Made by a program: the position numbers and the translations under genes. The notes below the pieces were generated by a model. It had not been told where the DNA came from. It saw only the letters and a list, made by a program, of their open reading frames with translations, and did no database searches. Positions 1-11,586 of a stretch of 64,000 nt of DNA are shown piece after piece. The DNA is from Leptodontidium sp. MPI-SDFR-AT-0119 (taxonomy: Eukaryota > Ascomycota > Leotiomycetes > Helotiales > Leptodontidiaceae), in contig JAHLEZ010000019.1 of NCBI GenBank assembly GCA_020726505.1, forward strand, positions 930,001 through 994,000, written 5' to 3'. Within the stretch, counting starts at the first letter, position 1, and each line of letters begins with the position of its first letter.

Positions 1-1113
1 CCCAACATGCAGCCAACATATTGTCGCGCAGGGAGGTATCTTTCAGACTTTCACATGACTTCGTGTGTAGCGGCCCACGCTCGGAGACCTCTTCCATTCT
101 TTAAATGATTGGAATCCTTGTTCATTGATTCTATTTTAAAGGACGGGCGTATATCTGGATATCTGATCTATGGTGTTATGAATGTAATTATTGAAGTACA
201 AATTTCCCTGCCACTTTGCCATATCAAGGTCTCACAGAGTGCGCCTTGCTATTGTTTTTTTTCGTTAACCTCCAAATAGTTTATTCCATCTTCGTCGCCT
301 CAAAAAATTTACTATCCATACTAGTACCCTTATCATCTTCCTCTTCGTATCATCCTCCTTCGCTATCGCCAGACCTTGATACGGACTTTTTCTCTACACT
401 TTAATCCAAGGCATTGGGGGCACGAGTACCAACATCCATCTGGTCCCTTGTCTACGCTCCCCGACTCTAACGACATGAGTTTCCATATCCACTGTCTCCT
501 TTCTCGGTCTGATAGATGACTGAGCGGTCCTTGGTGTGTGGTTGGCGAGCCCAGTTTCGAGGGTCAATACGGGAACTGCATAAGCTATCCGCATCCATGA
601 ATTGAATGCTTGTCGCAGCATAGGGGAAGTTCTCCTATCTCCTAGCATCCTAAGTTAACCAAAGGATGGTGTTCCATTGATAGCCCGTGGAAGCCGGCCC
701 GATGAGTCTGCCACCGCTAGGGATAACGCAGCCTCGATATGCTGGGGGTATGATATTTCCTCGTGTCAGAATTTGGTTGGTTAAGGCAGATAGTTGTGAG
801 TTGAGCAAAGCTGGACCTGAATGTCAGGGGCGAGAGCTCCGTATGTAAGTGGGCACTTTCCAAAAATATACCCAGCGCTTTGGGGATGGGGGTGGCTGGT
901 CCGTCGCAGCCACAACGCCATTACCCCTATCTAGAACATTCTGCCTCTGAACACCTCGCCCTTCTCATCTATCCTGAAGTCAATAACAAGTACGAAATCA
1001 CACAAGCAGACTCCATCATGAATCCAACATCGGCTCGCGGCTTCAGGGTCGGCTACTGGTTTCAGCACTAAGAAAATGATAACGATTGAGAGCGCCAAGG
1101 GCCTCATTTGAAC
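1..1113. other. no gene recognised
   Basis: Short open frames occur on both strands, but none has a recognisable motif, a convincing splice structure or a reasonable length. I see nothing supportable here apart from being the left flank of the inverted-repeat element that starts at 1114. The stretch 1325-1713 to the right of that element is likewise without a recognisable gene. Confidence 0.5.
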
Positions 1114-1324
1114 CAGTGTAGTCGATAGTTGAACGAGAAAACGGACTCAACGGATTGCCAAGGCAGCACGTCTCATCTCTAGGCCCAAGCTCCTCCGTTG
1201 CTTCCCCAACAGAGATAATATCCACAGCAACAAGATAATTACCGTGTTAACAAACCTAGAAAGTCCCTTGAAATCCCTGTAAGTCCGTTGAGTCCGTTTT
1301 CTCGTTCAACTATCGACCACACTG
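1114..1324. repeat. 211-bp element with 41-bp inverted terminal repeats (MITE-like)
   Basis: Bases 1114-1154 and 1284-1324 are reverse complements at 40 of 41 positions. The only mismatch is at 1120/1318, and the inner 34 bp (1121-1154 against 1284-1317) are perfect. The outer ends read CAGTGT... and ...ACACTG, and 129 bp separate the arms. Such a long near-perfect inverted repeat around a short non-coding core fits a miniature inverted-repeat transposable element or a young snap-back duplication. I found no clear target-site duplication in the immediate flanks, so the element class is undetermined. The right arm is preceded by short imperfect direct repeats of the type AGTCC(C/G)TTG. Confidence 0.75.
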
Positions 1325-1713
1325 CTCATTTCCGGTGATCTGGCCCAACCGAGCCTCACGAAGACCAAACGAGCTTATAATACTCCTCCTTCTGTATATA
1401 AAGCTCTTCTATTCTTACTTTCTTTCTTGCTTAGATACAGAATCTATAAAAAAAAATGCTATGTTGTTAAGTAGTTTTTAAGTATTGGCCTCTTTTATGT
1501 GGAAAGAGTCTATCTGATTAGGTAATAAGGAACCGACCAAGGGTCTTCCCACCGCAATAACTTAAGTTTATTTTCAGTATTTTCAGTTATCCTCCTAAGC
1601 TTTAATGATAAAACCAAAGTCCCCCCGCCGGTCCAAATTGACTGTCTGTAGGGCATGTTCTTCCCTGTATGAATTATACCAAGCTTTCACCGAGGTTGTG
1701 CGTAGCCCAAAGG

Positions 1714-2850
1714 CTAGCGTGACTGTTGAAACGACGTAGGACCGCATTGACAGCATATCCACAAGGAGGAAGTAGCCGCGGACTGGACATCTGAGCGGTG
1801 CAGCTTGCACGCTACACTTTCTTTCTTCTTGGTTGAAGGCGAGGTGGTCTCGGGACTTGATGAAATGGGTGTGTCTGGTCCGCTGACGAGCTTCTGATTC
1901 TTCTCGGTGAATGTCGATGTATCATAACCTTCATTTGACTCGATGATCAGGGGCTGCGGGGATACTTCTTTCGGAAGTTCCCCGGCCTCAATGCTGGGCG
2001 TGGGATGTTCGTTTGTCAAAACATCGTTTGGTGGATCACTCGACTCAAGTCCTTTAGAATCCTTGAATGGATCGTTGGTACCAATGACCGTCACATCAAC
2101 ACCCTTCCTTTCCCGAATGGGCAACGTCATCAAGAGACTCGGTGGCGGTTTTGGTTTCGCTGAGACACCCATCATGGCATTCCTAGCCTTCACAATATAC
2201 CGGATTTGATCATCAAGAGCATCGTGTCTCGTACCCTGGAAAGGCTCTTCTCTAGCGAAGTTGCGGCCGAGAATATCACCAGCTGTTCGGACTAATGTCC
2301 TAACACACATGTCGTTCTTGTATGTTCATGGTTTTCGATCTGACATTCCACAAGCTGCGTAGGCTGAATTTATCCCTAAGCAGTAGAAGAGTTATCAGCT
2401 CTGTAATCAGACATAAGAGACAATTGAGACTGGGGCGAACCGAACATCGGTCGAGGCTCAGCACTCACAAGTATTATCCGCAACAGCGCCATTACCCCAA
2501 ATCATTGGCTCCGCCATATCAGACTCATACAGTCGGCCAGTCTCTTCCAATCGATGCCTATTGGACCGAACTGCTTGCCTGACAAAGATATTGAATCGAA
2601 ACAGAGCCTGAAATATTGTGACCTCGCTCTTCCTACTAGCCTCGAGAACTTGCGGCGAGTGTTTCAATAGCCATTCTATCGTATCCTCAGTGCTTTGCAG
2701 GTTGACATCTTCACATGACTTGAGGCTGACCGGAGTACAGAAGTGCGAGTACTCTTCTCCTGCATCGAGATCGAAGTGCACTGCTCCGATTTGAAGGATA
2801 CATGTGCTTTCTAAATCTAGCATTATGTTGGTGTGGATGTTTTTCCTCAT
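1714..2850 (-). pseudogene. decayed DEDD-type 3'-5' exonuclease (Rv2179c-like/DnaQ fold)
   Basis: The first segment (2850 down to about 2468) contains an LDLES motif followed by ILQIGAVHFD, then a tail with WGNGAVADN. The second segment (about 2310 to 1714) contains NDMCVRTLVR and GTRHDALDD. Together these match the order of acidic motifs in the RNase-H-fold exonuclease family typified by Rv2179c. Three defects are visible. The usual spacer between the DLE motif and ILQIGA is missing. The best splice (donor GTGAGT at 2468-2463) joins to TAG at the natural acceptor. The frame that gives RDKFSLRSLWN stops before NDMCV, which lies in another frame, so a frameshift is needed near 2310-2340. The last ~120 residues are Ser/Thr/Pro/Lys-rich and look like a non-catalytic tail. 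I read it as a pseudogene; a very unusual intron layout is the alternative. Confidence 0.55.
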
Positions 2851-4076
2851 GTTTGAGGACCTGATTGGCTACTGTTTGTCACCTTGATATGGCAGAGAGG
2901 GGAAAATGACAATATGTGATTGTGATCGTACACGTCTCCTCTGTATATAATCAAGAAAATGATATCATATGTTCGTGCCGATCAACAAAACTGCGATATA
3001 AACAGCAGATATATCAACGTGAGGCGCTGAGAGAAGGTCGGCGGCTATGTGTTGTACCACTAGTCCTAGTTAAGCTCCGGCGGCAAGGAAATGTAAATCT
3101 CATGATTTGATGACTCGTAAAGTTGGGACATTCAAACAACCCAAAGCTTGCAAGTAGGAGGGCGAAAATGGCAAAAAAAAAAAAAAAAAAATTATGAGAG
3201 GCATTGGTGTTCTACTAGCTCGTGTTGACAGTCGGTTCATTCAACGCTGAGCTTCCGCGTCCAAGGACCGGAATTTATCTCAGCTGTCTCCGGTCGAACT
3301 TCTCCCATGTCCATTTCCATAGTGTTTTTGTCGCACCCACCTTCACGAATGTAGTCTTGAAGTGACTTATCTAATCGCTTTTCTGGAAACTGCAACCTCG
3401 GATTCGGAAATAACTGTTGTCTGTTTTTGCGAATTAGTGGTTTTCGAAGGACTGACCGCATTCGGCAGCCGACCAAGGCCTTCTCGATCCGACAGAGAGC
3501 TTTCTGATATGGACGACTTGAATAAGTCCTCGAAAATAGCCAAGTCGGAATCAGTGCTAGCTAAGAGTAGCTGGGGCTTTGTTCACATCATCGGTTGGAG
3601 TCTTCAGATTCCTGCCCGGACCTTCAGGTTCAATGAACGAGTACGTTAAAGTTGTCCAATGACAGACCTAGCTGTTTGGTCTGCCCGCTCATACTCCACT
3701 TCGTGTGACTGTTTGTGGTCATCCACCCTCAGGCGAACCATACTTTCAACGTATAAACATAGAAAAGAGCCGCTCGCGTACTGGAGGGCCCATAGGGGTC
3801 TTTTTTGTTCTTCTGAATTAGGAATTCTCTAATTCCATACCTCAATTCCTTGGATGCCTCGCTCCAAATTTGAAAGCGCCAACACGAAAAGATAAAGCAG
3901 AGTAGAGTTTCCGAGCTGGAATATCAATCTCGTGGACTGACTTCGGTTCGGGAAAGGTAAGGTAGAGAATGGGGTCGGCGGCCTGCAGTATGGTGTTGGA
4001 CACATTCTTCCTAAGTCGACACAAGTATGCAGTCCTGTGAGATACCTCATATTCTTCGTGTAGAATAAAATTCCTG
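2851..4076. other. no gene recognised; A-run
   Basis: Contains a run of 19 A residues (3173-3191). Open frames at 3237-3476 (minus), 3362-3649 (plus) and 3842-4168 (minus) have no recognised motif and overlap each other or the neighbouring regulator's 3' end. I treat the stretch as intergenic. Confidence 0.5.
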
Positions 4077-6190
4077 TCACTTCCTTGCCCCATTAACCCT
4101 CCTAGATCTCTCAACCCAATCCAACAAGAAACCTCTCCCATCGACATACCCCCTACTCTCCTCACCATCTGGTGTCGGTAGATTAAATGTCGTACTTAAA
4201 CACTGCAAATGGATCTCCACCCACCCTTTCCCTTCTCCCTCCCCATCACTCTCTCCTAAACCCTCCTCCTCCCTCCTCAAAATCTCCTCCCCAACCCTCC
4301 CCACCATCAAACTATCCCACACCCCCTCCCTCCTCGGCCCAGCACGCTTCACAACATCCAACGCCTCCCTCCTGACCATCCCATCCCCACACTTCGTAAG
4401 CACCACAAACAAACTCGGCAAGATCCCAGAATCAAACACGAACGTCCTAACAAAACTAGGGTGCTGCACCGTTTCTCGGCAGAGCGCCACTATCTCGCAG
4501 TACTCCGGGAGGAAGAGAGAGGATATTTCTGGGTTAGGAAGGGTGGCGGAGCGGAGGGATAGTTGCAGGGTGAGGGCGTGAACGCGGAGGGTTGTCGCGC
4601 CGGTGAATGTGTGGCTGCCGTGTGGGGTGCGGGAGTATGTCAGGATGGGCGTGAATGCTCCCATCCATTTCGTAAGTTCATATTCGAGAGCGTCGGTACT
4701 GGACGAGTACAGCATCTCGCTTCCTGTTTCGAAAGAGGATGTACTTCCGGTGTAGATTTCCGACGTCTCGCTTTCTGGGGAGCTGGGAGGAGAGCGTCTC
4801 TTCTTCTTCTTCTTGTAGGTGGATATTGTGGATAGGTAGTCGAAGATGCGCGTTGCGAGGTATTCGAAGCTTGTTTTCGCTTCAGCTATGCTCTGGAAGG
4901 CGAGGGGGATGGGTTTAGGTTCGGTCATGCCGCAGCTTGGTATTGTGGTGCGCGGTGGGGGAGGAGCGTCGACCCAGCTCATGAGATGGACGTCCAGACG
5001 GCCAAAAGCAGATACTAGGTCATGTTCAATGATATGCGGTGCTGGAGAGAACCCGATTGGAGTTTCGATCGTAGATTTGTCTGCCAGCCAACCGTGTAGC
5101 AGGTCAACGGCACTCCGCACATTCGTGAGCGCGAATCTGACATCTCCGTGGAAGTTTTCGAAACAGAAGATAAGGAGTGCTGCGATTAATGTCGTTCGGA
5201 GAGAGTCGTGGCGGGAGAGAATCACATCTTGGACTCCTTGGAGAGCCTTGCCGTACTGGATAAGCGCATCTCGATGATACTTTTCAGCTGTGTCGGCAAG
5301 TGATTCGATGTTCTTGACTTTACACGCTCGATCAAGAGCCGCTATGGCAATAGCACAGCGTAATATGCAAGGCTCGTCGTGACATGCCTGGGGAACAATC
5401 AGGCTCCACAGCGGTGTATCGAACCCACCTGATAGAGCACCACACGTCTCCGCATGGAAGAGACGGAAGTACTGTTCGTCATTCTCGTCTTGGAACCGGA
5501 TCGTGATGGGAGGTAGGGATGGCGAGTATGAGTTGCTGGCTACTGCCAAAGGGAGTATATTCCGGTTCCGAGTCCCAGGTTTGGAAACTGGCTCGTAGTG
5601 GTGATAGGTCCTCTTGCTAACTTCGTACCCGTCACAGACACGCCCGAATTTCTTACAGCGTATACTAATCAAGATTTTAGTGAGCGAAATCTTCAATGTC
5701 TCGGGATCAGAATAAAGGATTCGATCCCAAATCCCAGATCATAGACGATTTTAGAGCGCGTACCATGCTGGCTTTGTTTCATCGCATTTGACACGACGGA
5801 TCCTGTCTCGGTATCAGCATGGGATTTTCTGCTTGGCTCTACACAATCGGATGGTGGGGTATATTGCAAGACGGGTATCTGTTCAATGCAACCATGACTG
5901 CAGTCTGCGGGCGTCCTTCGAATGCTATGCCTTATTGGACTTTATCTTTCCAAATGGCCACCTTCGATCCTCCAAGTCCACAAGATCGTCCCGATACAAC
6001 CAATGAGTAGAGAAGAAGGAACGGACCTGCATGTATGACAGCCGCCACGCGAACGGGGAGCTACTACCCTGGGTCTCTTCCCAAACATATCGTTTCCCGA
6101 CGGCATTGTATTTGAAGACGTTTTCGAGGGGTTGTCGGCGGCGAGAGTTGACGATGGAGGTCGGTCTGGACTCCACTCAGCTGGGCTCAA
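4077..6190 (-). CDS. Zn(II)2Cys6 transcription factor
   Basis: Three exons, complement(join(4077..5664, 5764..5802, 6027..6190)), 596 residues. The phases fit exactly (164, 39 and 1588 nt) and the introns are GTCCGT...CAG and GTACGC...TAG. The binuclear zinc cluster is spread over all three exons and is complete: Cys51-x2-Cys54-x6-Cys61-x6-Cys68-x2-Cys71-x6-Cys78. The 39-nt middle exon encodes the segment IRRVKCDETKPA. Downstream is an RFQDENDEQYFRLFHAET-type start of a fungal-specific regulatory domain (Fungal_trans_2-like), then a lysine/arginine-rich patch with five consecutive lysines that could add to nuclear import, and an acidic C-terminal part rich in Glu/Gly. It should be a nuclear DNA-binding regulator of unknown target. 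The start at 6190 was chosen as the first in-frame Met; Met29 is an alternative. It is intact, unlike the second zinc-cluster gene at 30 kb. Confidence 0.88.
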
Positions 6191-7398
6191 GTGTGCGATT
6201 GATTAAGAGGACTCGCCTCTCTCGACAAAAAGGCTCATAGACTGTCAGCACCTTAGTAACGATGTCTTCATAAAGCTGACATCAATTCGGGTAGTTGTAG
6301 AAGCCAATCATCGCGCCCTGTCCACCTGAGTCGACATGATAGGATGCACGCATGCTAAAAGAGATGCTTCCGGCCTATGTGGTGCCACTTTTTCGAATTA
6401 GCAAATAGGGATTATCTACAAGGATGATTGATTGGAATGCCAAGCTCACAAAAATTACACTGTATGTACCCTATCGACCAGTGGCCGATTTTTGGCGAGA
6501 TACTCAGATACGAGAATATCATGTTCTCAGCCACGACACTCTAATAAAAGATAAATAAAAAGTTAGGAAGAGACGGAAGAGTCATTTCCGAAGTGACTTG
6601 GAAGACGGATATTGATTTAATTTATTGTGCGTCGAGAAATTATTCCCTTGGTACGTTGACTTTGGTGTTCTGCACGTGCCTCAATCGGCCACTTTTTATT
6701 GAGGTCGATAGGTACCCCATTCGAATCATAGAATAAGATTATGGAAATGGAAAAGCCGATTAAGTATAGAGGGGTTCCGATGACTATTTTCGAAATAAAT
6801 CATCTTCGGGCTGAATATCGGACGGAGGCTGGTGCTATTAACAGAAACTCAAGACTTTTCAATAAAATTTCCACGGAACCCAAGGGACAGTTCCTACCTC
6901 GATACCACAATTGCAGGTTGAAGGCTAATAGCCGAAGACTTGGCGGCAGTGAAGAGGACAAGGATTTTTTCGCCCAATTTTCAGTCATTGTATATTAATG
7001 ATCTGGTTTCTGGGAGTTTTTATGAATATGACCCGTTCAGGCTGGAAACTAGAAGGAGGCTCACCAGGTTCGGATGGGGAAGGGGTAACAAGCCTACTTG
7101 CACAAAATTTGAGAGTAGTACAACTTACATAGCTGCGAGAAACGACTTCAAGAGCTAAAAAAGAAAAGAAAAACTTGCTTTCTATCACCTTTCGAGATAA
7201 GTTGGGCTGATGTCATAAATTTTGGAGGCTCCTGCCATTCCCAATGCTGATTTCCCCAAATACACCAGCTGAATCGACCGTACCAGTCCCCATGCCGGTT
7301 GCAATTTTCCGCCGACGGATGCTAGAACATGTGTCGAAATATCCAGCGTCACAAGCGACCTATCGTGAGTTCTGATGGATCAAGTAAGTGCACGAGGC
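6191..7398. other. no gene recognised
   Basis: AT-rich intergenic stretch with scattered short open frames on both strands (for example 6741-6998) and no motif I can name. Confidence 0.5.
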
Positions 7399-8686
7399 TT
7401 ATCCAAACCTATTATGATGATATAGAGGCAGTGGCGGGCCTTTCTGCTCTTTGCGCCATGCTTTCCACTCTGCGCTCACCGTATCCTCGACAGCAACGTG
7501 GGTCTTGAGATGTGCTGCAAGACTCATCATCCTCCCCTCTTCGTCCAATTTGGCGACCTCGTTTTGTGCTTCTTCGCTTACAAGATACTGCCGGCATGCC
7601 ATCTCCCGTGCCTTTGTGATACGCGCAACGGTTTCTTTGCTGGCAAGAATGGGATGCCAATGATGTCTCCGCTGCCTCGCGGTCCACTGCTCTTCACGGT
7701 ATCGCATCATCAGCACACATTCCGTGCAAAAGACGCCATAATCCCTTCCGGACTTTGATGGTGGAACATATGGAAACGATACGACCGACGCATATCTGTG
7801 GGTAATTTGCTTCGGAGTGTCTGGTCCGATATAATTCGTGGCCGGATTGATGTTCGATTCGTTGCATGCCTTGACGAGAGGATGGTGCACAACAGCTGGA
7901 ATATCCTCGTTGCCGAATATGGCTTTCCGCTCTTGTTCCGAGAATGAACGGCCGGGCTTCGTTGGTATGGCCGAGCAAAGGACTAAATTCGCTGGTGGAG
8001 GGGGGACATGCCCGGGATCAAGACGTGTGTTGTACAAGCCGGGTAGGGTTCGAAGAATAGGGAGAGGGGTCATATGTATAGAGGAGCGCGGATTGGTGCA
8101 AAGTGGCATGAGGGTCTTGAATTCCGTCGATTTGAGGCGAGGATTGTTACGAACGCAGAAGAGACAGGTTCGATAGCCGGTATGGAGGGATAGGTATGAA
8201 CTGAAGTTGATCGACGGAGTTTCGCTGGAAAGTTTTAGACTTTGGTGACAAATTGGACATACCAGGTGACAGGCATACTTACGAGGTCTTGCAGTAGTGG
8301 CATTCCATGGTCGTGAGGGCCCGGTGAAGTCGAATGAGTGGGATATGGGGTGCGATGCCAGTCCTTAGGCAAGCTCTCAGCGCATTCGATGCATGTTCAT
8401 ACAGCACTTTGTATTGAAGTAACGAATCGATAGCAGATCGTGTCGTCTGTGATATACTTCGCAGTGTAGTTATGCTTCCAACGTCGAGATATTGAAGGCA
8501 GTTATGGTAGAGTTCGATGGGGAGATCTTGAAGTCTGCTCTTCCGCGGGCTGCCACTTCGAGGGGTACCAACAGTCAACTTGAACGTCTTCTTCTGGTTA
8601 TCGAGAGGACAGAGCAGGTCCAGAGAGTACGGGTCAATGAATGGCTCGAAACTTGGAGTCGTGAGGTCGCAGCAAGTGCACGACAT
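7399..8686 (-). CDS. F-box domain protein
   Basis: Two exons, complement(join(7399..8200, 8283..8686)), 401 residues, with intron GTAAGTATG...CTTCAG and matching phase. Residues about 51-90 form an F-box (LQDLPIELYHNCLQYL, then TTLRSISQTTRSAID), which in the family binds Skp1 of SCF ubiquitin ligases. Close to the exon junction are two CxxC pairs (CHYC and, after GYRT, CLFC), an arrangement common in fungal F-box proteins and probably a small zinc site. A further FCTEC motif lies in the C-terminal half. The second half is basic and Arg/His-rich with no other domain I recognise. The substrate is unknown. The gene is intact and oriented like the upstream regulator, about 1.2 kb away. Confidence 0.82.
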
Positions 8687-9839
8687 GGTGGGTGCCCACA
8701 GAAGACTATGATCTCAAGGAGCTTTGGAGGTTTTGTGCCGTCTCGTCGAGGCTGGTAGGCAGACTTCCTGGTGTGATGGCCGTCGCAAATGAGTTGGTCG
8801 GCACAGTACCTTGGCGTGGTATAGCACTGAGATAGAAAACGATGGACCTATGGGTTGAGGGATATTCTTTGTGTTATTCCGTAGTGTTGACAGGCGTGGT
8901 GCGTGGAACAAGTCCACAGGAATACAATCCAAGGCGTGGAAAATGAAGAGAGCTTGCCTGTCTGTGAGAGGGGCTTCTTATGCGGCGGGAGGGCCGTGGA
9001 GCTTATCACCACGTGGTTATGAGCTTATCCCGAAATGGAATAGAGCTCATATCCCACTTCGATGATTTTTGATGGCCATCTCTCTCGGCAGCAATAAACA
9101 TTTTACGGATCAGCACTTCCGGTAATGTAGTTCTATAGTTGTGAAACTTAGCAGCCCCTTGTTAATACTAGATTTTCTAGGGTGCATCAGGATATTCTCC
9201 CATCAGAAGCCTTCAAATCGAGCGTGGTACTGGCCGACAAACACCCAGAATTGCTTCGTTTATCTATCCCTCGAGCAAGGTCCAGTGCTCGAGGCCTATG
9301 GGAATAGTCATCAGTTAGTCTCAAGTGATACAGCTGCCCTTCTATTGTCGATATCCATCGCCGTCTTGCAACAGCGTTTCGTACCCGCACATTTTGGCTG
9401 CTTTAGGTCAAATCACGTGGGTGTATTCGCTTCCTTTCCTCCCTTTGGGACTGCCTCAAGATGATGTGGTAAATTAGACATAGAAGAAGGCATATATTTA
9501 GTGGGACCTCTGTCCATTACTACAGCCGGTGATACCATAGAGTTCTAACAGAACATCTCGTCCTCCTACATTGTGCATTTACTCCTGTGCCGCATTCGGC
9601 ATGTGAGGGGAAGAAAACAATGCATTCAGAGAAGAGGTACTGCTTTCAGACATTGCACAACAAAGCTGAGTACCTCAACCAATTTCAATCTATATCATAT
9701 CATGACTCAGAACCTCGTCGTTTTTATTTTGTCTTATTGATGTCTTTATCATTCATGCTTCGTCGAATATCACTCGTCCCCGGGTACGTTTATTCAAGAA
9801 CTCCATCAGCTTACGGCGCTTACGCCTCCATCCAACACA
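8687..9839. other. no gene recognised
   Basis: Intergenic between the F-box gene (minus) and the membrane-protein frames (plus), so it must contain two divergent promoters. Short open frames here have no motif. Confidence 0.5.
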
Positions 9840-10438
9840 ATGGACCCTAATCAGTATATTCCTCTAAATTATCTTGTCGATAACCCTCTCGTCGCCATTT
9901 ATAATGCGGAACCAACTTGGCAATCCGGCTTCCTCCAGGTCGGATACCATCTATGCAGCGTTGTTTTGGGCTTCACATGGCCTATAATCCGTTTCATCTT
10001 AATGTTTTTCATCGCTATTTGGAATTTCTTCACGCAGTTTATTCCACAGGCACAGCTCCCTGACGCCGAAAAGGTAAGTGGATATTGTGGTTACTGTCCT
10101 ACAGGCTGCTTTCAATTGTGCTGATTGACTTTTTTCTAGTGGCCAGCCGCTTTTGGGAGGGTGTCTCGAAAATTAGGAACGTGCCAGTCATAATGAACCC
10201 TCGAGTAATAATCTCCTTACTGGTCATTCTTGCTATACTTTACATCCTTGCCAATCTCAACATGGCAGCCTGCCGCCGAGCCGTTGTTCGTCTCCAAATC
10301 AGGCGAGCTACAAACACGATGAACGACGTATCAGTATCACCTTACAAACCAGCATTTGAACCAGGTTTCAATACCGATACTCTTTCAAGCCAGAAAGTTG
10401 GTACTACCATGACATTGGCATGTTGGCAACCATTTTGA
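9840..10438 (+). CDS. putative small membrane protein, gene model uncertain
   Basis: The first exon (9840-10073) encodes 78 residues starting MDPNQYIPLNYL, with one long hydrophobic stretch (LCSVVLGFTWPIIRF... to ...FFTQFI). A consensus donor (AAG|GTAAGT) follows, and TTTTTTCTAG at 10130-10139 is a natural acceptor. That splice adds only 17 codons and ends at 10193, giving a 95-residue protein. A second reading frame, open to 10438, looks equally protein-like: it has one transmembrane segment (VIISLLVILAILYILANL) followed by a polar tail. It can be joined only with a weak donor (GTGGAT at 10078). I cannot decide between a short one-TM protein and a longer two-TM protein. The family is not recognised. 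Confidence 0.4.
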
Positions 10439-11067
10439 ACGGCATCAGCGGCATTAATCGCAGGATAGTCAACACCTTCAAATCTCAAAGTCTGAAAGAC
10501 GTCGCGATCTTTCTTCTTGGTTCGATTCTTGGATATCGTTTCTACTGCTGGATGGGTGACCCTATAGGTATCCTCGTAGAACCAAACTACTTGGAATGGG
10601 GAGGCTTCATGAGCGCAACCCGCCTCAATTTGTATCGCGCTAAGAGTTTTGACTTTGTTGTGTACGCTCTTTATATCACCTATGCTGTAAATGAGTATGG
10701 GTTCCAGCCGGTCTTAATTGCCCTCGGGTCAATGCTAGCACTCGTCGTTGCTTTCCTCGCCCAGGCAATGTCATTCATGGATCGCCATTCTCCGGAATGG
10801 CAGCGCGCAGCAATGACCAAACCTCAATCAGGGATTCCAGAAGACGAGGGTATCTTGACACTGCTTTCTGGCCTTGAGTTAGTCCTCCCGTTCCTAATAA
10901 CATTATCTTGGCTGGCGCACAGAACACACCAGACATGGCTTCTTGTTCCTTGTGGACCTATTAAGGCGGCTTGCCTTGCTATCGTCATGATCATCCCAAA
11001 CGTGGTTGTTGCAGGCATGGGCGCCGTTTGTTGGTTCGTAAGCTCGCTGCTCCTTCTCAGGCGCTAA
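10420..11067 (+). CDS. putative polytopic membrane protein
   Basis: An open frame of 215 residues with about five hydrophobic segments: near residues 27-45 (VAIFLLGSILGYRFYC), 76-93 (FDFVVYALYITYAV), 98-120 (LIALGSMLALVVAFLAQAM), 146-165 (LLSGLELVLPFLITLSWLA) and 184-212 (ACLAIVMIIPNVVVAG... to the end). It overlaps the previous frame by 19 nt in a different frame. I found no donor/acceptor pair of suitable phase joining the two, so they are either separate genes or one gene broken by a frameshift near 10.40-10.46 kb. No known family is recognised. Confidence 0.45.
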   Translation: MLATILNGISGINRRIVNTFKSQSLKDVAIFLLGSILGYRFYCWMGDPIGILVEPNYLEWGGFMSATRLNLYRAKSFDFVVYALYITYAVNEYGFQPVLIALGSMLALVVAFLAQAMSFMDRHSPEWQRAAMTKPQSGIPEDEGILTLLSGLELVLPFLITLSWLAHRTHQTWLLVPCGPIKAACLAIVMIIPNVVVAGMGAVCWFVSSLLLLRR

Positions 11068-11586
11068 TCACCCAGTCACCCTCCTCTTACCTAGTCTCAC
11101 CTAGAATTTGAGCCGTGTAAAGGGGATAAGTGGCATATCGTTCGTTGCTTTGAGGACGGAGGGAGAGAGGGACTCCCTCTACGCAACGCACACCTACTAT
11201 GACGTCAGCTCCCTCCGAGGACTTACAACGCGGTGTGCTAGTAGCTCGCCGGGCCCTAGATCAATCTCAATCTCAATCACTACACAAACACGTCATTTCA
11301 TCTACCAAAAAAAAGCTGCTTGGGGGAAGCTCCCTGAACAGGCAAAGCACTGCGCTTCGCATCCTGGGCGCCAGGCGTCGGCCACGAAGCGCTTTCCCTG
11401 GAGCACCCCCCCTCGAGAATCTCGAACACAATCTCAAATTTCTCCATCGATAGTGGCGAGGTGGCCAGCCTACGGAAGTATCGGGCGCCCAAAGACTCGA
11501 CGAAGAGCCAGAAGCTTTAAAGCTTCGGGGATACCGGCCCAGCGCTATCTTACACAACGAACACCAAGATACAAACGCTACTTACA
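11068..11586. other. no gene recognised; small palindrome
   Basis: The gap holds a perfect 16-bp palindrome, GAAGCTTTAAAGCTTC, at 11511-11526, 61 bp before the next start codon. Open frames here overlap on both strands and lack motifs. Confidence 0.45.

Noticed and set aside
3842..4168. 108-codon minus-strand frame overlapping the 3' end of the zinc-cluster regulator
   Set aside because: It shares 92 bp with the regulator in another frame and has no recognisable domain.
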